A stretch of 64,000 nucleotides of DNA from Paragordius varius (taxonomy: Eukaryota > Nematomorpha): contig OZ176055.1 in the NCBI GenBank assembly GCA_964247055.1, positions 4,154,001-4,218,000 on the forward strand. Reading direction: 5' to 3'. The notes below the pieces were generated by a model that saw only the letters and a list, made by a program, of their open reading frames with translations, did not search any database and was not told the DNA's origin. The position numbers and the translations under genes were made by a program. Positions 49,937 through 62,040 of the stretch are shown here, one piece after another (the stretch's first letter is position 1; each line of letters opens with the position of its first letter).

Positions 49937-51003
49937 TGTAATATACATAATCACCTAAAATAAGCTAGCTTTAATAAGGGTTTTATGTTAAAATTTGATA
50001 GTTGACCACAATTTAATTAAAATTGTATTTTCGAAATATAACGTTACATTTGTTTTAAAATATCTTTGAAAGTATAATATTTTTTTACATTTTAGATCCA
50101 CCCATAATCAACAATTGAAAATTAAATCATACAACATCTCAGTATTATAATTTTTCAATATATATTGTTAACTTGAAATTGGATGCATGCAGTGCAAATA
50201 TCGATCTTATAAACTAACTAAAAAGGCGCAATAACTAATGAATTCAGCTTCTGGCTATTAACTTTTCAAATCACTCTAAATAACATTTGAAATATTGTGT
50301 TAATAATCAGCCATAAATACAGACAACCAAAAGAGTAAAAGAAACCATATTTATGAAAACATTTGGTAGAGTTAGAAAATGTGTTCAAGATAACAAACAT
50401 GAATCAGCCAGACAGTTATAGTAAACATTATATACCCATCCTCTCCTTAACAAATGATGATCATTCATCTCTTATTATACCATTCATTTGCAAAAAAACG
50501 ATTAAAAAGTTTAAAGAGCAGATCGCCATAGTGTTTACAAAAATTGAAAGAATGAATCGTTAATAAAAGTTATCGCTCAATGATATTTAGTTAAAAATTG
50601 TTATGCCATTGAATATCAAAAGAAATCTGTCCGAAATTGAATGTATTGGAATTAAAGGCAAATATTAGCAATCTCCCTATTGTAAACTGAAAGAAATGTT
50701 TAAAAACAATAAAACTTTGGATATGTTAAGCATCACACAACTAGAAATAAAGTTTCTACCTTACATAGATGGTTGTAGCCAAAAAATGGAAAATTAAATA
50801 ACGTCTGCCAATTTCAAAGAAGCCTTTAACATTAATCAGAATCCGAAACGTATGGATTTTTATGCGACATAAATCTATTGATTAGAAGCTTATCAAGGTG
50901 CCTAAAACAATCTTTCGTTGATATTTATATAATTGCGTACTTCTTTTATATATATGTTCAAAAACAAAAATAAATATTAAAAAACATTTAGTTATATTTA
51001 AAA

Positions 51004-51295
51004 CAGAGGTAAACAACACAAATGGCTTCGAGGGCCGCATTTTAGACCAAAAAATTTGGTGAATCTATAAGGCATGAAAAATATGTATATGATTAACAAG
51101 CATAAACATTTTAACAATAATTTTTGCTAATTCGTTGCCAAAATTTGAATAATATATTCATTCAGAAATTGTTTAAAGGAATATCATTACTAAAGATTAA
51201 ATAGCAGTGTTTTTACGAATTATAGAATTTCATATTTATTTGTTAATTTTCCAATTTCATGTGCCGCACAAAATACCTTAAAGGGAGACATATGA
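51004..51295. mobile_element. hAT-like MITE in array unit 1
   Basis: The left end cagaggtaaacaacacaaat leads into ggcttcgagggccgc, like the element at 10892-11159. The right end is degenerate here. The same insertion is present in units 2 and 3. Confidence 0.5.
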
Positions 51296-54179
51296 CTCAT
51301 ATATTATGTATATGTGCTGTCAATTTATTATAATTAAATTTAGATTTTTAAAACGATTTGTGAGTAAAACTCAGCAGGTGTTGGAGTTCAACGTAAATTG
51401 CAAATGCTTTCATTCCATATTAAGCCAAAAGATCGACTTGAACAGCCGTCATAATCAGATTATCTATGAGTTTTATCTTTATAGTGCGCCAGGGTAAAAA
51501 ATGAAGTTCTATAAATTTTACTATTTTTGAATAGAGTAACTCACTGACTTTTATGAAACAAAATTGGGGATCATATTGCATATATGGAAATTAAACTCAA
51601 AAACTGATTTTAAGAAGTTGGCAATTTAATTTTTGTCATAAAATTATGGATCATAATGGCTAAAACTTTGCAAAAACATGATAAAAAATACTTAATTTTT
51701 GGGTTTTCGTTTCAATAAACTTTAAAACTTAAAAATAAAAGCGTCTAAAATGGTAGATTTTCTAATGTAGAGTCAAAAAATTCATAAAACGTTAATATTG
51801 GTATATGTGGGTTAAAAGATGTAAAAATTTAGCTTAAGAATCAGATTTGTCTAAAAACACTTAGTATTAGTGCACTAGCCTATTATGTGGCAAACCACAA
51901 TTTCCTGTGTATATTTGATAAAATCATATGAGGTCTAACTTTAAATTAAAAACATCCGCTACGTTAATATAAATTATGGATAATTTACTGTTTTAATTAA
52001 ATATTTAAATAAATAAATTATATTTTAACCGAAATAATTCACGTTTTATGCGCTTAAAAAACATCTAAGCCGCAAATAAGGATGAATTACTGTTTTACAT
52101 TATTTTATATTTTTTGAATAATTTTTTGGAGTTTTGGAAAACGATATCTTTAAATTTGCCATTTTCATGGACATCATGACGCCTCATTACTAGTTAGTCA
52201 AACAAGGGAGCGATTTCAAAATTTATCATTCAAAACATAATCGATATTGGATCATTTAAACTTTGCATTATGTGACCTTACTCACCATTCATTTAGTATA
52301 ACGGGAATCGAAACTTGGACAATTAAATATGTTATAATTAATATATAAACATTTATACTAGCAGTTTTCAAATTAGTTATCGGAAATCATGTTCTATTTA
52401 TAATTCGTCTGAATTTCCGGCTTTAAACATTAAAATAATTTTAACCTCGTTTAAAAAAATATCAAAAAACCTCCAAATTTGAATGATTTTAGAACAAATA
52501 GATACATTATTTCCCGGAAAAGATAAATTTCTTACTTTTGCCAGTAACACTTTAAAATCACCCATATATACAAATTCCTCTAAAACCTTCAAATTAAACG
52601 TTATTATTTCGAATACGCCTGGACATTTCCAGCTCACACAGAAAATTTCAAATTTACCCTCATTTTAAGTCATCCTAACATTTCAATCATCATGAAAATA
52701 GACACCTGCTTTTCTGGGCCAAACAAATACTGATTATATTTGGTCTCAATTTCGGTGTTACCTGTTCTTATAAATAATTTTTTGAGTGATATAAAGTATT
52801 TGAGAATGAATTTGGTATGTTCATGTGTATATTTGATTTAAGGGATTTTAATAAAAATAAAAAAATGATTATAGATATTAAAAAATTTGACTTTTCTCAA
52901 AGTAACTAAATTGATAAATATTTGGTATTTGTTAATCATATTTTCTATTTTTCTATTTAAATTTCTTTTTATTTGGGTATATGTCTTGTCACTAAATATG
53001 TCAAATAAAATAATAAACCAGGGCACTTGAATTATGAAAACGAATATTTAGTATCCACTATAAGTTAAATTAACCAGGAAGCACATTATTTTTTGGGTTA
53101 ATTAGAAATCAAGGATGATTTTATTTAAGTTTTTTAAATAGCTTAGTGGCGAGTTTAATATGTTCCAGTATGGACGTGAATGTTCCAGGTTTTATGCTCA
53201 AGGGTAAATTTAGGTAAATAATTACAAAGGACGCTAATCTCTGCAGATAAAGCGAACGAGATAAATCTCCTTCTTGCTAATATGAATCAAATGTTACGAT
53301 GATTTTCTATGACTTGATTTATGGGTGTATTTTTATATATTATGTTAATTTAGATTGAGAAATCAAAGGCTAACTAAAAAAGTAGTTACGCCATGTCAAA
53401 CATAAATACATGTAAAAAGCATAATTGAAAATTATAGATTGAAACTTACAAGTAAAAATAAAGTAAATGAAACTTTTAACTTTTTTACGTGGGGAGCTAG
53501 GGTTTAAGTTAGAACGTTCCGTTTCTACTATACAGTTAATAATTCGAATAATATTATATTTAATAGTCCTTTTCCTTGTCGCTTATTGCACGTTTCCAAT
53601 GTGATTGATGCCACATTCAGAAAAACAGACTCAGGTACAATCTTTGCAAATAAATGGCTATTCATAAAGAGAAATTGTTTAATATTTTCATAAAAATCTT
53701 TTTAAGCTTCTGCCTATTGTTTATTGGGATAAACGAATGGATTAATTTGAAAACAAAAATTTTGTTATTTTCTAAATAATATATGAAATAACTCACTACA
53801 TTAGATAAATTGTTAAAAGAAGTTACATCTAATAATACATGGTTGAAATTCCCTAGGTATATATGGAGGTTTTAAATTTGACTATAAGTATATTTGGTCG
53901 GGCCGTTTATATCATAATTACGTCTATGAGAATAAATTTATTTTGCAGGCCCTTTAAATTAAATTGGTTACATTAGACAATATTAATAATTTTTTTAGTT
54001 TTAATTAACTATAGTCAAATTAATTTATTTTTTAAGAATTATAATAATTTTATTTTACTCCCAGTGTTTTATTTATGTTACAACATATAGAATCTTAAAT
54101 ACTATATAGGTTTAACAATCATTTTAAAATTGATTGTCTAACATTACTTACACAATTACTTGTTAAATTAAATTAAAAA

Positions 54180-55329
54180 ATGAAACGCAAATTATCTGTT
54201 GCTTTAAAAACTAATACCAAAAAACAGAAATTATCGCAAACACCCAAAGTAAAAGATAAACCGGCAAAACGAAAAAACCAACAAACTTCTATCAAGAAAA
54301 AGGAGCATAAAAACCGAAAAATGAGATCGCAAAACAAAAATGTTAAGAAAAAAGGTTTGAATAAACCCACGAGTGCACAAAAACCAAAAACACCTTCAAA
54401 AAATAAAACTAATTCTAGAGTTTCCACCACCAAAGGTACAAAAAGAAAAGCAAAAACTCCCAAACAAAAAACTAAAATTGTTCGCAAAAACAAACCTGAA
54501 GCGCGTCAATCTTTTCGTAACAAGGCTCCCAAAGTTGATGGCTCAAAATATGGAATGGTTAAAAAGAATAAGAAAGTAAAGAAAGTTGCCAATACACGTG
54601 TAACCAAAGCTAAGAAAAACGTTAAACGCATTAAGACAATAGAAATGGTTGATGATGTACCTTTGGAGATAAGAACATCAAACATAAACTTAAGTATTGT
54701 ATGTCACAATAAGGCGATTTCAGAGATAAAGATTGAGAAAATAGATGGTCATAACATTCTAAATGAACCCATTAGTATGAATGATGAGGTTATTGAAGAC
54801 ACTGCCATTCAAATCGTGCAAGAAGCGGCTATATTGGCTAAACAAGAAATGCTACAAAATAATGAAAGCACAAGAAACGACACTAATTGTCTCCACAGTA
54901 GAAGCGAGGTCAGACAATCGATTGCCGATCGATTCCCAGCTTATTACACACATAGAGTTATTAGCGGGAAACGGGCGTCCTATCGTTCGTGCGTATGGCG
55001 AACTCGGTCGGCAGATTCTCGCAAATCATCGCCAATGCCAAGAATGAAAAAGCTAAATATCTTGTGTTCAAAGTAAGACCTATCTTTTACATTTACAAAC
55101 TTATTTTACGATATAATATTATTTTCAAACCATTTATTGCAGATGTAAATGTTCCTACTTTGGAAATTCTGATTCAAGCGATGATCTCCCGTATATTAGA
55201 AGGAGAAGAGGTAGAATTTTCACAGAGCCCGTACCTATCTGTCCATTGCCCGGCCAGGAAAACAGTCATAATCTGCCAGACATAATGGGTTCTAATTGCT
55301 TGGCTCCCATATTCTCCTCCCATTTTTAA
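54180..55329 (+). CDS. lysine-rich basic protein, array copy 2
   Basis: Exons 54180-55072 and 55143-55329 give 359 aa with the same architecture as copy 1: Lys-rich head, acidic middle, Arg/Ser-rich C-terminal part, Cys-containing start of exon 2. Differences from copy 1 include in-frame additions (KNKTNSR and SEIKIEKI). The 5' flank of about 70 bp, including attgattgtctaacatta, is shared by all copies and may hold the promoter. Seven substitutions separate its exon 1 from that of copy 3, six of them synonymous, which supports this frame as the coding one. Function not recognised. Confidence 0.82.
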
Positions 55330-56300
55330 TGTAATATACATATTTACCTAAAATACACTTGTTTGTTTTATTAAGGGTCTTATCATAAAATTTGATAGTT
55401 GACCACAATTTAATTAAAATTGTATTTTCGAAATATAAAGCTACATTTATTTTTTTTCAAAAGTATTTAATATTTTTTTACATTTTAGATTCCACCCATA
55501 AACAACAAAATCATACAACATCTCAATATTATAAACTTAGTGGATGCATGCAACGCAAATATCGATCTTATAAACTTACTAAAAAGACCCATTAACTAAT
55601 GAATTCAGCTTCTGTGTATTAACTTCTCAAATCACTCTAAATAACATTGAAATATTGGGTTAATATAATAATCAGCCATAAATACAGACAACAAACACTC
55701 ACAAATTATTTGCAATAAGAGTAAATGAAACCATATTTATGAAAACATTTGGTAGAGTTATAACTGTGTTCAACAAACATGAATCAGCCAGATAGTTTAT
55801 AGTAAACATAATATATCCATTCTCTCCTTAACAAATGTATTGATCATTCATCTCCCGGTATTGTATCATTCATCAAAAAAAAACGATTAGAAAGTTTAAC
55901 AAACAAATAGCCACAGTGTTTACAAAAATTGAAAAAATGAATAGTTTATAAAAGTTATCGCTCAATGATATTTAGTTAAAGATTGTTACGCCATTGAAAA
56001 TCTAAAGAAATCTGTCCGAAATTGAATGTATTGAAATTAAAGGCAAATATTATCAATCTCCCTATTGTAATCTGAAAGGAATGTTTAAACAATAAAACTT
56101 TGGATAAGTTGAGCATCACACAACTAGAAATATTTGACCTTACATAGATGGTTGTAGCCAAAAAATGAAACATTAAATAACTGAACCTGATTTCAAAGTG
56201 GCCTTTAACATCAAATCAGAATCCAAAACGTATGGATTTTTTATGCGACACAAATTTATTGATTAGAAGCGTATCAAGGTGCCTAAAACAATTCTTTCGT

Positions 56301-56302
<2 letters not shown>

Positions 56303-56342
<40 letters not shown>
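56303..56342. repeat. TA microsatellite in array unit 2
   Basis: About 20 TA dinucleotides. The corresponding place in units 1 and 3 has only gatatttatataa, so the run expanded in unit 2 alone. Confidence 0.9.
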
Positions 56343-56346
<4 letters not shown>

Positions 56347-56414
56347 GCATACTTCTTTTATATATATGTTCAAAACAAAAATAAATATTAAAAAACATTT
56401 AGTTATATTTAAGA

Positions 56415-56707
56415 CAGAGTTAAACCATACAAATGGCTTCGAGGGCCACACTTTTGATTAAAAAATTTGGTGAGTCTATAAGGCATGAATAAATATTTGA
56501 ATGATTAACAAGCATAAACACTTAAACAATGATTTTTGCTAACTCGCTGTCAAAATTTGAATATACTCATTCAGAAATTGTTTAAAGAAAAATCATTACT
56601 AAAGATTAAATAGCAGTGTTTTTACGAATTAATAATTTCATACTTATTCGCTAATTTTCCAGATATTTCATGTGCCGCACAAAATATCTTGAAGGGCCAC
56701 ACCCCTG
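56415..56707. mobile_element. hAT-like MITE in array unit 2
   Basis: Left end cagagttaaaccatacaaat; right end on the opposite strand caggggtgtggcccttcaag. The flanking atttaaga and atttatat share the first five bases, a possible decayed 8-bp duplication. Confidence 0.6.
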
Positions 56708-59641
56708 ATTTATATTTTTATATGCAGTCAATTAATTATAATTAAATTTAGGTTTTTGAAAAGATTTGTGAGTTAAAAGAAAGTAAGCAGGTGTTGGAGT
56801 TTAACGCAAATTACAATGCTTTCAATCCATAATTAAGCCAAAAGCAGCCGTCATAATCAGATAATCTATGAGGATATTTATAGTGCGCCAGGGTAATAAA
56901 TGTAGTTTTTTAAACTATTGTATTTTTGAATAGAGTAACTCGCTGACTTTTATGAAACAAAATTGGGAATCATGTTGCATATAAAGAAAATTAACTCAAA
57001 AAACTTATTTTAGGCACTTGGCAATGTAATATTATTATAAAATTTATGAATTATAATGGCTAAACTTTGCAATTGAATACTTAATAGTAAAATACATAAT
57101 TTTTGGGTTATGTTTCAATAAAGTTTGATATTTAAAAATTAGAGTGTCTAAAATGGCATATTTTTAAAATTAAATCAAAAAATTCATGAAACATTAAAAT
57201 TTGTATATGTGGGTTAAAAGATGTAAAAAAATTAGCTTAAAAAATCAGATTTGTCAAAAAACACTTATTATTTGTGCACTAGCCTATTATGTGGCAAACC
57301 ACAATTTCCTGTGTATATCTGATAAAAATCATATGAGGTCTAACTTTAAATTAAACACATCCGCTGATACGTTAATATAAATATGGATATACTGTTAAAA
57401 TTAATCGAATATTTAAAAATGTAAATTATATTTTAACCAAAATAATTCACGTTTTATGCGCTTACTACATCTAAGCCTCAATAAGGATGAATTAAGGTTT
57501 TACTTTATTTATATTTTTTGAATAATTTTTTGGAGTTTCGGAAACCGATATCTTTAAAATTGCTATTTTCATGGACATCATAACACTTCATTACTGGTTA
57601 GTTAATCAACGGAGCGATTTCAAAATATATCCTTCAAAACATATTCGATATTGGATCATTTTTAAACTTTGCCTTATGTGACCTTTAAACTCACCTTTGC
57701 ACCTTTTCACGCCAAACAATTAGTAAAACGGGAATTAAAACTTGGACAATTAAATATGTTATAATTAATATATAAATATTTATACTTGCAGTTTTATTAG
57801 GTTATCGGAAATCATGTTCTTTTTATAATTCGTCTGAATTTCCGGCTTTAAACATTAAAATAATTTTAACCTCGTTTAGAAAAATATCAAAAAACCTCCA
57901 TCTTTGAATGATTTTAGAACAATATAGATACATTATTTCCCGGCAAAGATAAATTTGTTACTTTTGCCAGTAACCCTTTAAAATCACCCATATATTAATT
58001 ACTCTAAAACACTTAGAATTAACCGTTAATATTTTGAACACGCCTGAACATTTCCAGCTCACACAGAAAAATTTCAAATTTACCCTCATTTTAAGTCATC
58101 CTAACATTTCAATCATCAAAATAGTTACCTGCGTTTCTGGGCCAAACAACATTATACTGATAATATTTGGTCTCGATTTCGGTTATACCTGTTTCTTTAA
58201 AAATAATTTTTTGGGTGATTCAAAGTATTTGAGGGTGAATTTGGTATCTTCACGTGTAAATATGATTTAAGGGATTTAAAGTGTTAATGAAATAATAAAA
58301 GTAAACAAATGATTATAGATACTAAAAAATTTGACTTTGTTTCTCAAAGTAACTAAATTGATAAATATTTGGTATTCGTTAATCATATTTTCTATTTTTC
58401 TATTTAAATTTCTTTTTATTTGGGTAAATGTCATGTCATTAAATATTTCAAATAAAATACTAAAACACACTTGAAATATGAAAACGAATTTTTAATATCA
58501 ACTATAAATTAACCCAAAAGCACATATTTTTGGGTTAATTAGAAATTAAGGATGAATTTAAAACTAAGTTTTTTAAATAGTTTAGTGGCGAGTTTAATAT
58601 GTTCCAGTAGGGACGTAAACGTTCCAGGTTTAACTAGGCCCAAGGTTAAATTTTAGTAAAGAATTATATAAGGTGATTCTAATCTCTGCAGTCTTATAAA
58701 GCGTACGAGACAGATCGCTTCCTTTTTGTTAATATGAATCGAATGATACGGTTTAGAGATATAAGATTTGATTTATGGGTATATTTTAATATCTTATTTT
58801 AATTATAATTGAGCGAAAATCTTAAGCCAACTAAAAAAGGTCGTTAGGCCATGTGAACATAAATACATGAAAAAAAAACATACTTAAAAATTATTGATCG
58901 AAACTTACAAGTAATAAAGCAAATGACACTTTTAACTTTTTTACGTGGGGAGCCTGGGTATAAATTAAAAGAAACGTTCCGTTACTATACAGTTAATAAA
59001 TTCGAATAATTTTATAAATTCTAATAGTCTTTTTCCTTGTCGCTTATTGCAGGTTCCAATATTGATGCCAAACTCAGAAAAACACTCAGTTACAATCTGT
59101 GCAAACAAATGGCTATTCATAATGATAAATTGTTTAATATTTTCAAAAAAATCATTTATTGCTTCCTATTGTTTATTAGGATAGACCAATGGGTTAATTT
59201 AAATTGTTATTTTCTAAACATATATTAAATAACTCACTACATTATAGGAAAATGTTGAAAGAAGCTACATCCAATAATACAGACTCGAAAAACTTTCTTA
59301 GCTATATATGGATATTTTAAATTTGGCTATTAGTTCGGTCGGGCCATTTATTTAGGAATTATGTGTATGTCTTTGATGAGACATTACAAATTTAATATTA
59401 ATTGGGTTACCTTAGACATATATGTAAATTTTTTTTAGTTTTAATTATTTAATTATCTATTGTCAAATTTATTTTTAAGGAATTAATAAAAAATTTATTA
59501 TAATCTCAATGGTTTATTGATGGTACAGAATATATTTAATATTAACATATAGAATCTTAAATACTATATTGTTTTAACAATCATTTTAAAATTGATTGTC
59601 TAACATTACTTACACAATTACTTGTTAAATTAAATTAAAAA

Positions 59642-60789
59642 ATGAAACGCAAATTATCTGTTGCTTTAAAAACTAATACCAAAAAACAGAAATTATCGCA
59701 AACACCCAAAGTAAAAGATAAACCGGCAAAACGAAAAAACCAACAAACTTCTATCAAGAAAAAGGAGCATAAAAACCGAAAAATGAGATCGCAAAACAAA
59801 AATGTTAAGAAAAAAGGTTTGAATAAACCCACGAGTGCACAAAAACCAAAAACACCTTCAAAAAATAAAACTAATTCTAGAGTTTCCACCACCAAAGGTA
59901 CAAAAAGAAAAGCAAAAACTCCCAAACAAAAAACTAAAATTGTTCGCAAAAACAAACCTGAAGCGCGTCAATCTTTTCGTAACAAGGCTCCCAAAGTTGA
60001 TGGCTCAAAATATGGAATGGTTAAAAAGAATAAGAAAGTAAAGAAAGTTGCCAATACACGTGTAACCAAAGCTAAGAAAAACGTTAAACGCATTAAGACA
60101 ATAGAAATGGTTGATGATGTACCTTTGGAGATAAGAACATCAAACATAAACTTAAGTATTGTATGTCACAATAAGGCGATTTCAGAGATAAAGATTGAGA
60201 AAATAGATGGTCATAACATTCTAAATGAACCCATTAGTATGAATGATGAGGTTATTGAAGACACTGCCATTCAAATCGTGCAAGAAGCGGCTATATTGGC
60301 TAAACAAGAAATGCTACAAAATAATGAAAGCACAAGAAACGACACTAATTGTCTCCACAGTAGAAGCGAGGTCAGACAATCTATTGCCGATCGATTGCCA
60401 GCTTATTACACCCATAGAGTTATTAGCGGGAAACGGGCGTCCTATCGTTCGTGCGTATGGCGAACTCGGTCAGCAGATTCCCGAAAATCATCGCCAATGC
60501 CAAGAATGAAAAAGTTAAATATCTTGTGTTCAAAGTAAGACCTATCTTTTGCACTTATAAAATTATTTACAATATAATATTTTTTCAAACCATTTATTGC
60601 AGATGTAAGTGTTCCTACTTTGGCAATTCTGATTCAAGCGATGATCTCCCGTATATTAGAAGGAGAAGAGGTAGAATTTTCACAGAGCCCGTACCCATCT
60701 GTCCATTGCCCGGCCAGGAAAACAGTCATAATCTGCCAGACATAATGGGTTCTAATTGCTTGGCTCCCATATTCTCCTCCCATTTTTAA
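59642..60789 (+). CDS. lysine-rich basic protein, array copy 3
   Basis: Exons 59642-60534 and 60603-60789 give 359 aa. I see no base difference from copy 2 from 59573 through 60381, then ten substitutions in the remaining coding sequence, nine of them synonymous (the exception is Phe to Leu in DRFPAYY). The intron is 68 nt. Same domain layout and same uncertainty about function as in the other copies. Confidence 0.82.
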
Positions 60790-61752
60790 TGTAATATACA
60801 TAATTACCTAAAATACACTTTTTAACTTTATATGTTTAAAAGTATTTAATATTTTCTTACATTTAGATTCCACCCATAAACAACAAAATCATACAACATC
60901 TCAATATTATAAACTTAGTGGATGCATGCAACGCAAATATCGATCTTAAAAACATACTAAAAAGGTCCATCAACTAATGAATTCAGCTTCTGGGTGTTAA
61001 CTTCTCAAATCACTCTAAATAACATTCTAAATAATGGTTAACATACTAATCAGCCATAAATAGAGACAACAAAAACTCACAAATTATTTGCAATAAGAGT
61101 AAATGAAACCATATTTATGAATACATTTGGCAGAGTTATAAAATGTGTTCAAAATAACAAACATTAATCAGCCAGACAGTTTATAATAAACATACTATAT
61201 CTATTCTCTCCTTTACAAATGTATTGATCATTCATCTACTCACTTCCAAAAGAACGATTAGAAAGTTTAGAGAACAGATCGCCACAGTGTTCACAAAAAG
61301 TGAAAGAATGAGTAGTTAATAAAAGTTATCGCTCAATGATATTTGGTTAAAAATTGTTATGCCATTGTTCAAAAGATATCTGTCCGAAATTGAATGTATT
61401 GGAATTAAAGGCAAATATTAGCAATCTCCCTATTGTAAACTGAAAGAAATGTTTAAAAACAATAAAACTTTGGATATGTTAAGCATCACACAACTAGAAA
61501 TAAAGTTTCTACCTTACATAGATGGTTGTAGCCAAAAAATGGAAAATTAAATAACGTCTGCCAATTTCAAAGAAGCCTTTAACATTAATCAGAATCCGAA
61601 ACGTATGGATTTTTATGCGACATAAATCTATTGATTAGAAGCGTATCTGCCTAAAACAATCTTTCGTTGATATTTATATAAGTGCATACTTCTTTTATAT
61701 ATATGTTCAAAACAAAAATAAATATTAAAAAACCATTTATATATATTTAAGA

Positions 61753-62040
61753 CAGAGGTGAACCACACAAATGACTTCGAGGGCCGCACTTTTGATTAAA
61801 AAATTTGGTGAGTCTATAAGGCATGAATAAATATTTGTATGATTAACAAGCTAAACATATAAACAACTGCTAATTCTTTAACAAATTTGAATATACTCAT
61901 TCGAAATTGTTTAAAAGAATATCATTACTAAAGATTAAATAACAGTGTTTTTCCGAATTATATAATTTCCTATTTATTCGCTAATTTTAATATTTCATGT
62001 GCACAAAATATCTTGAAGGGCCACATATGACACACCCCTG
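61753..62040. mobile_element. hAT-like MITE in array unit 3
   Basis: Left end cagaggtgaaccacacaaat followed by gacttcgagggccgc; the right end on the opposite strand starts caggggtgtg. Flanks atttaaga and atttatat resemble a decayed 8-bp duplication, as in unit 2. Confidence 0.62.

Larger units (their letters stand above)
48669..54067 (+). repeat. tandem array unit 1
   Basis: First of three direct copies with a period of about 5.4 kb (gene starts 48809, 54180, 59642). The unit holds the basic-protein gene and a spacer of about 4.1 kb. The spacer has no conserved reading frame: open frames such as 50363-50563 are disrupted in the other units. It contains a hAT-like MITE at 51004. Boundaries are approximate. 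Confidence 0.85.
54068..59529 (+). repeat. tandem array unit 2
   Basis: Second direct copy. Spacer segments are collinear with those of unit 1 and unit 3 throughout, with many small indels and substitutions. It contains a TA microsatellite at 56303-56342 and a hAT-like MITE at 56415-56707. Boundaries are approximate. Confidence 0.85.

Noticed and set aside
50363-50563. 66-aa frame in the array spacer
   Set aside because: The equivalent segments in units 2 and 3 have frame-breaking indels.
53150-53230. Foldback-like 21-bp units in the array spacers (gttccag, ctcaagggtaaattta motifs)
   Set aside because: The resemblance to the short foldback copy is limited to short AT-rich words, and inverted arms cannot be shown.
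54781-55285. Alternative-frame proteins at the end of array exon 1 and across its intron
   Set aside because: Substitutions between copies 2 and 3 are nearly all silent in the main frame and amino-acid changing in this one; the intron-spanning frame is not kept in copy 3.
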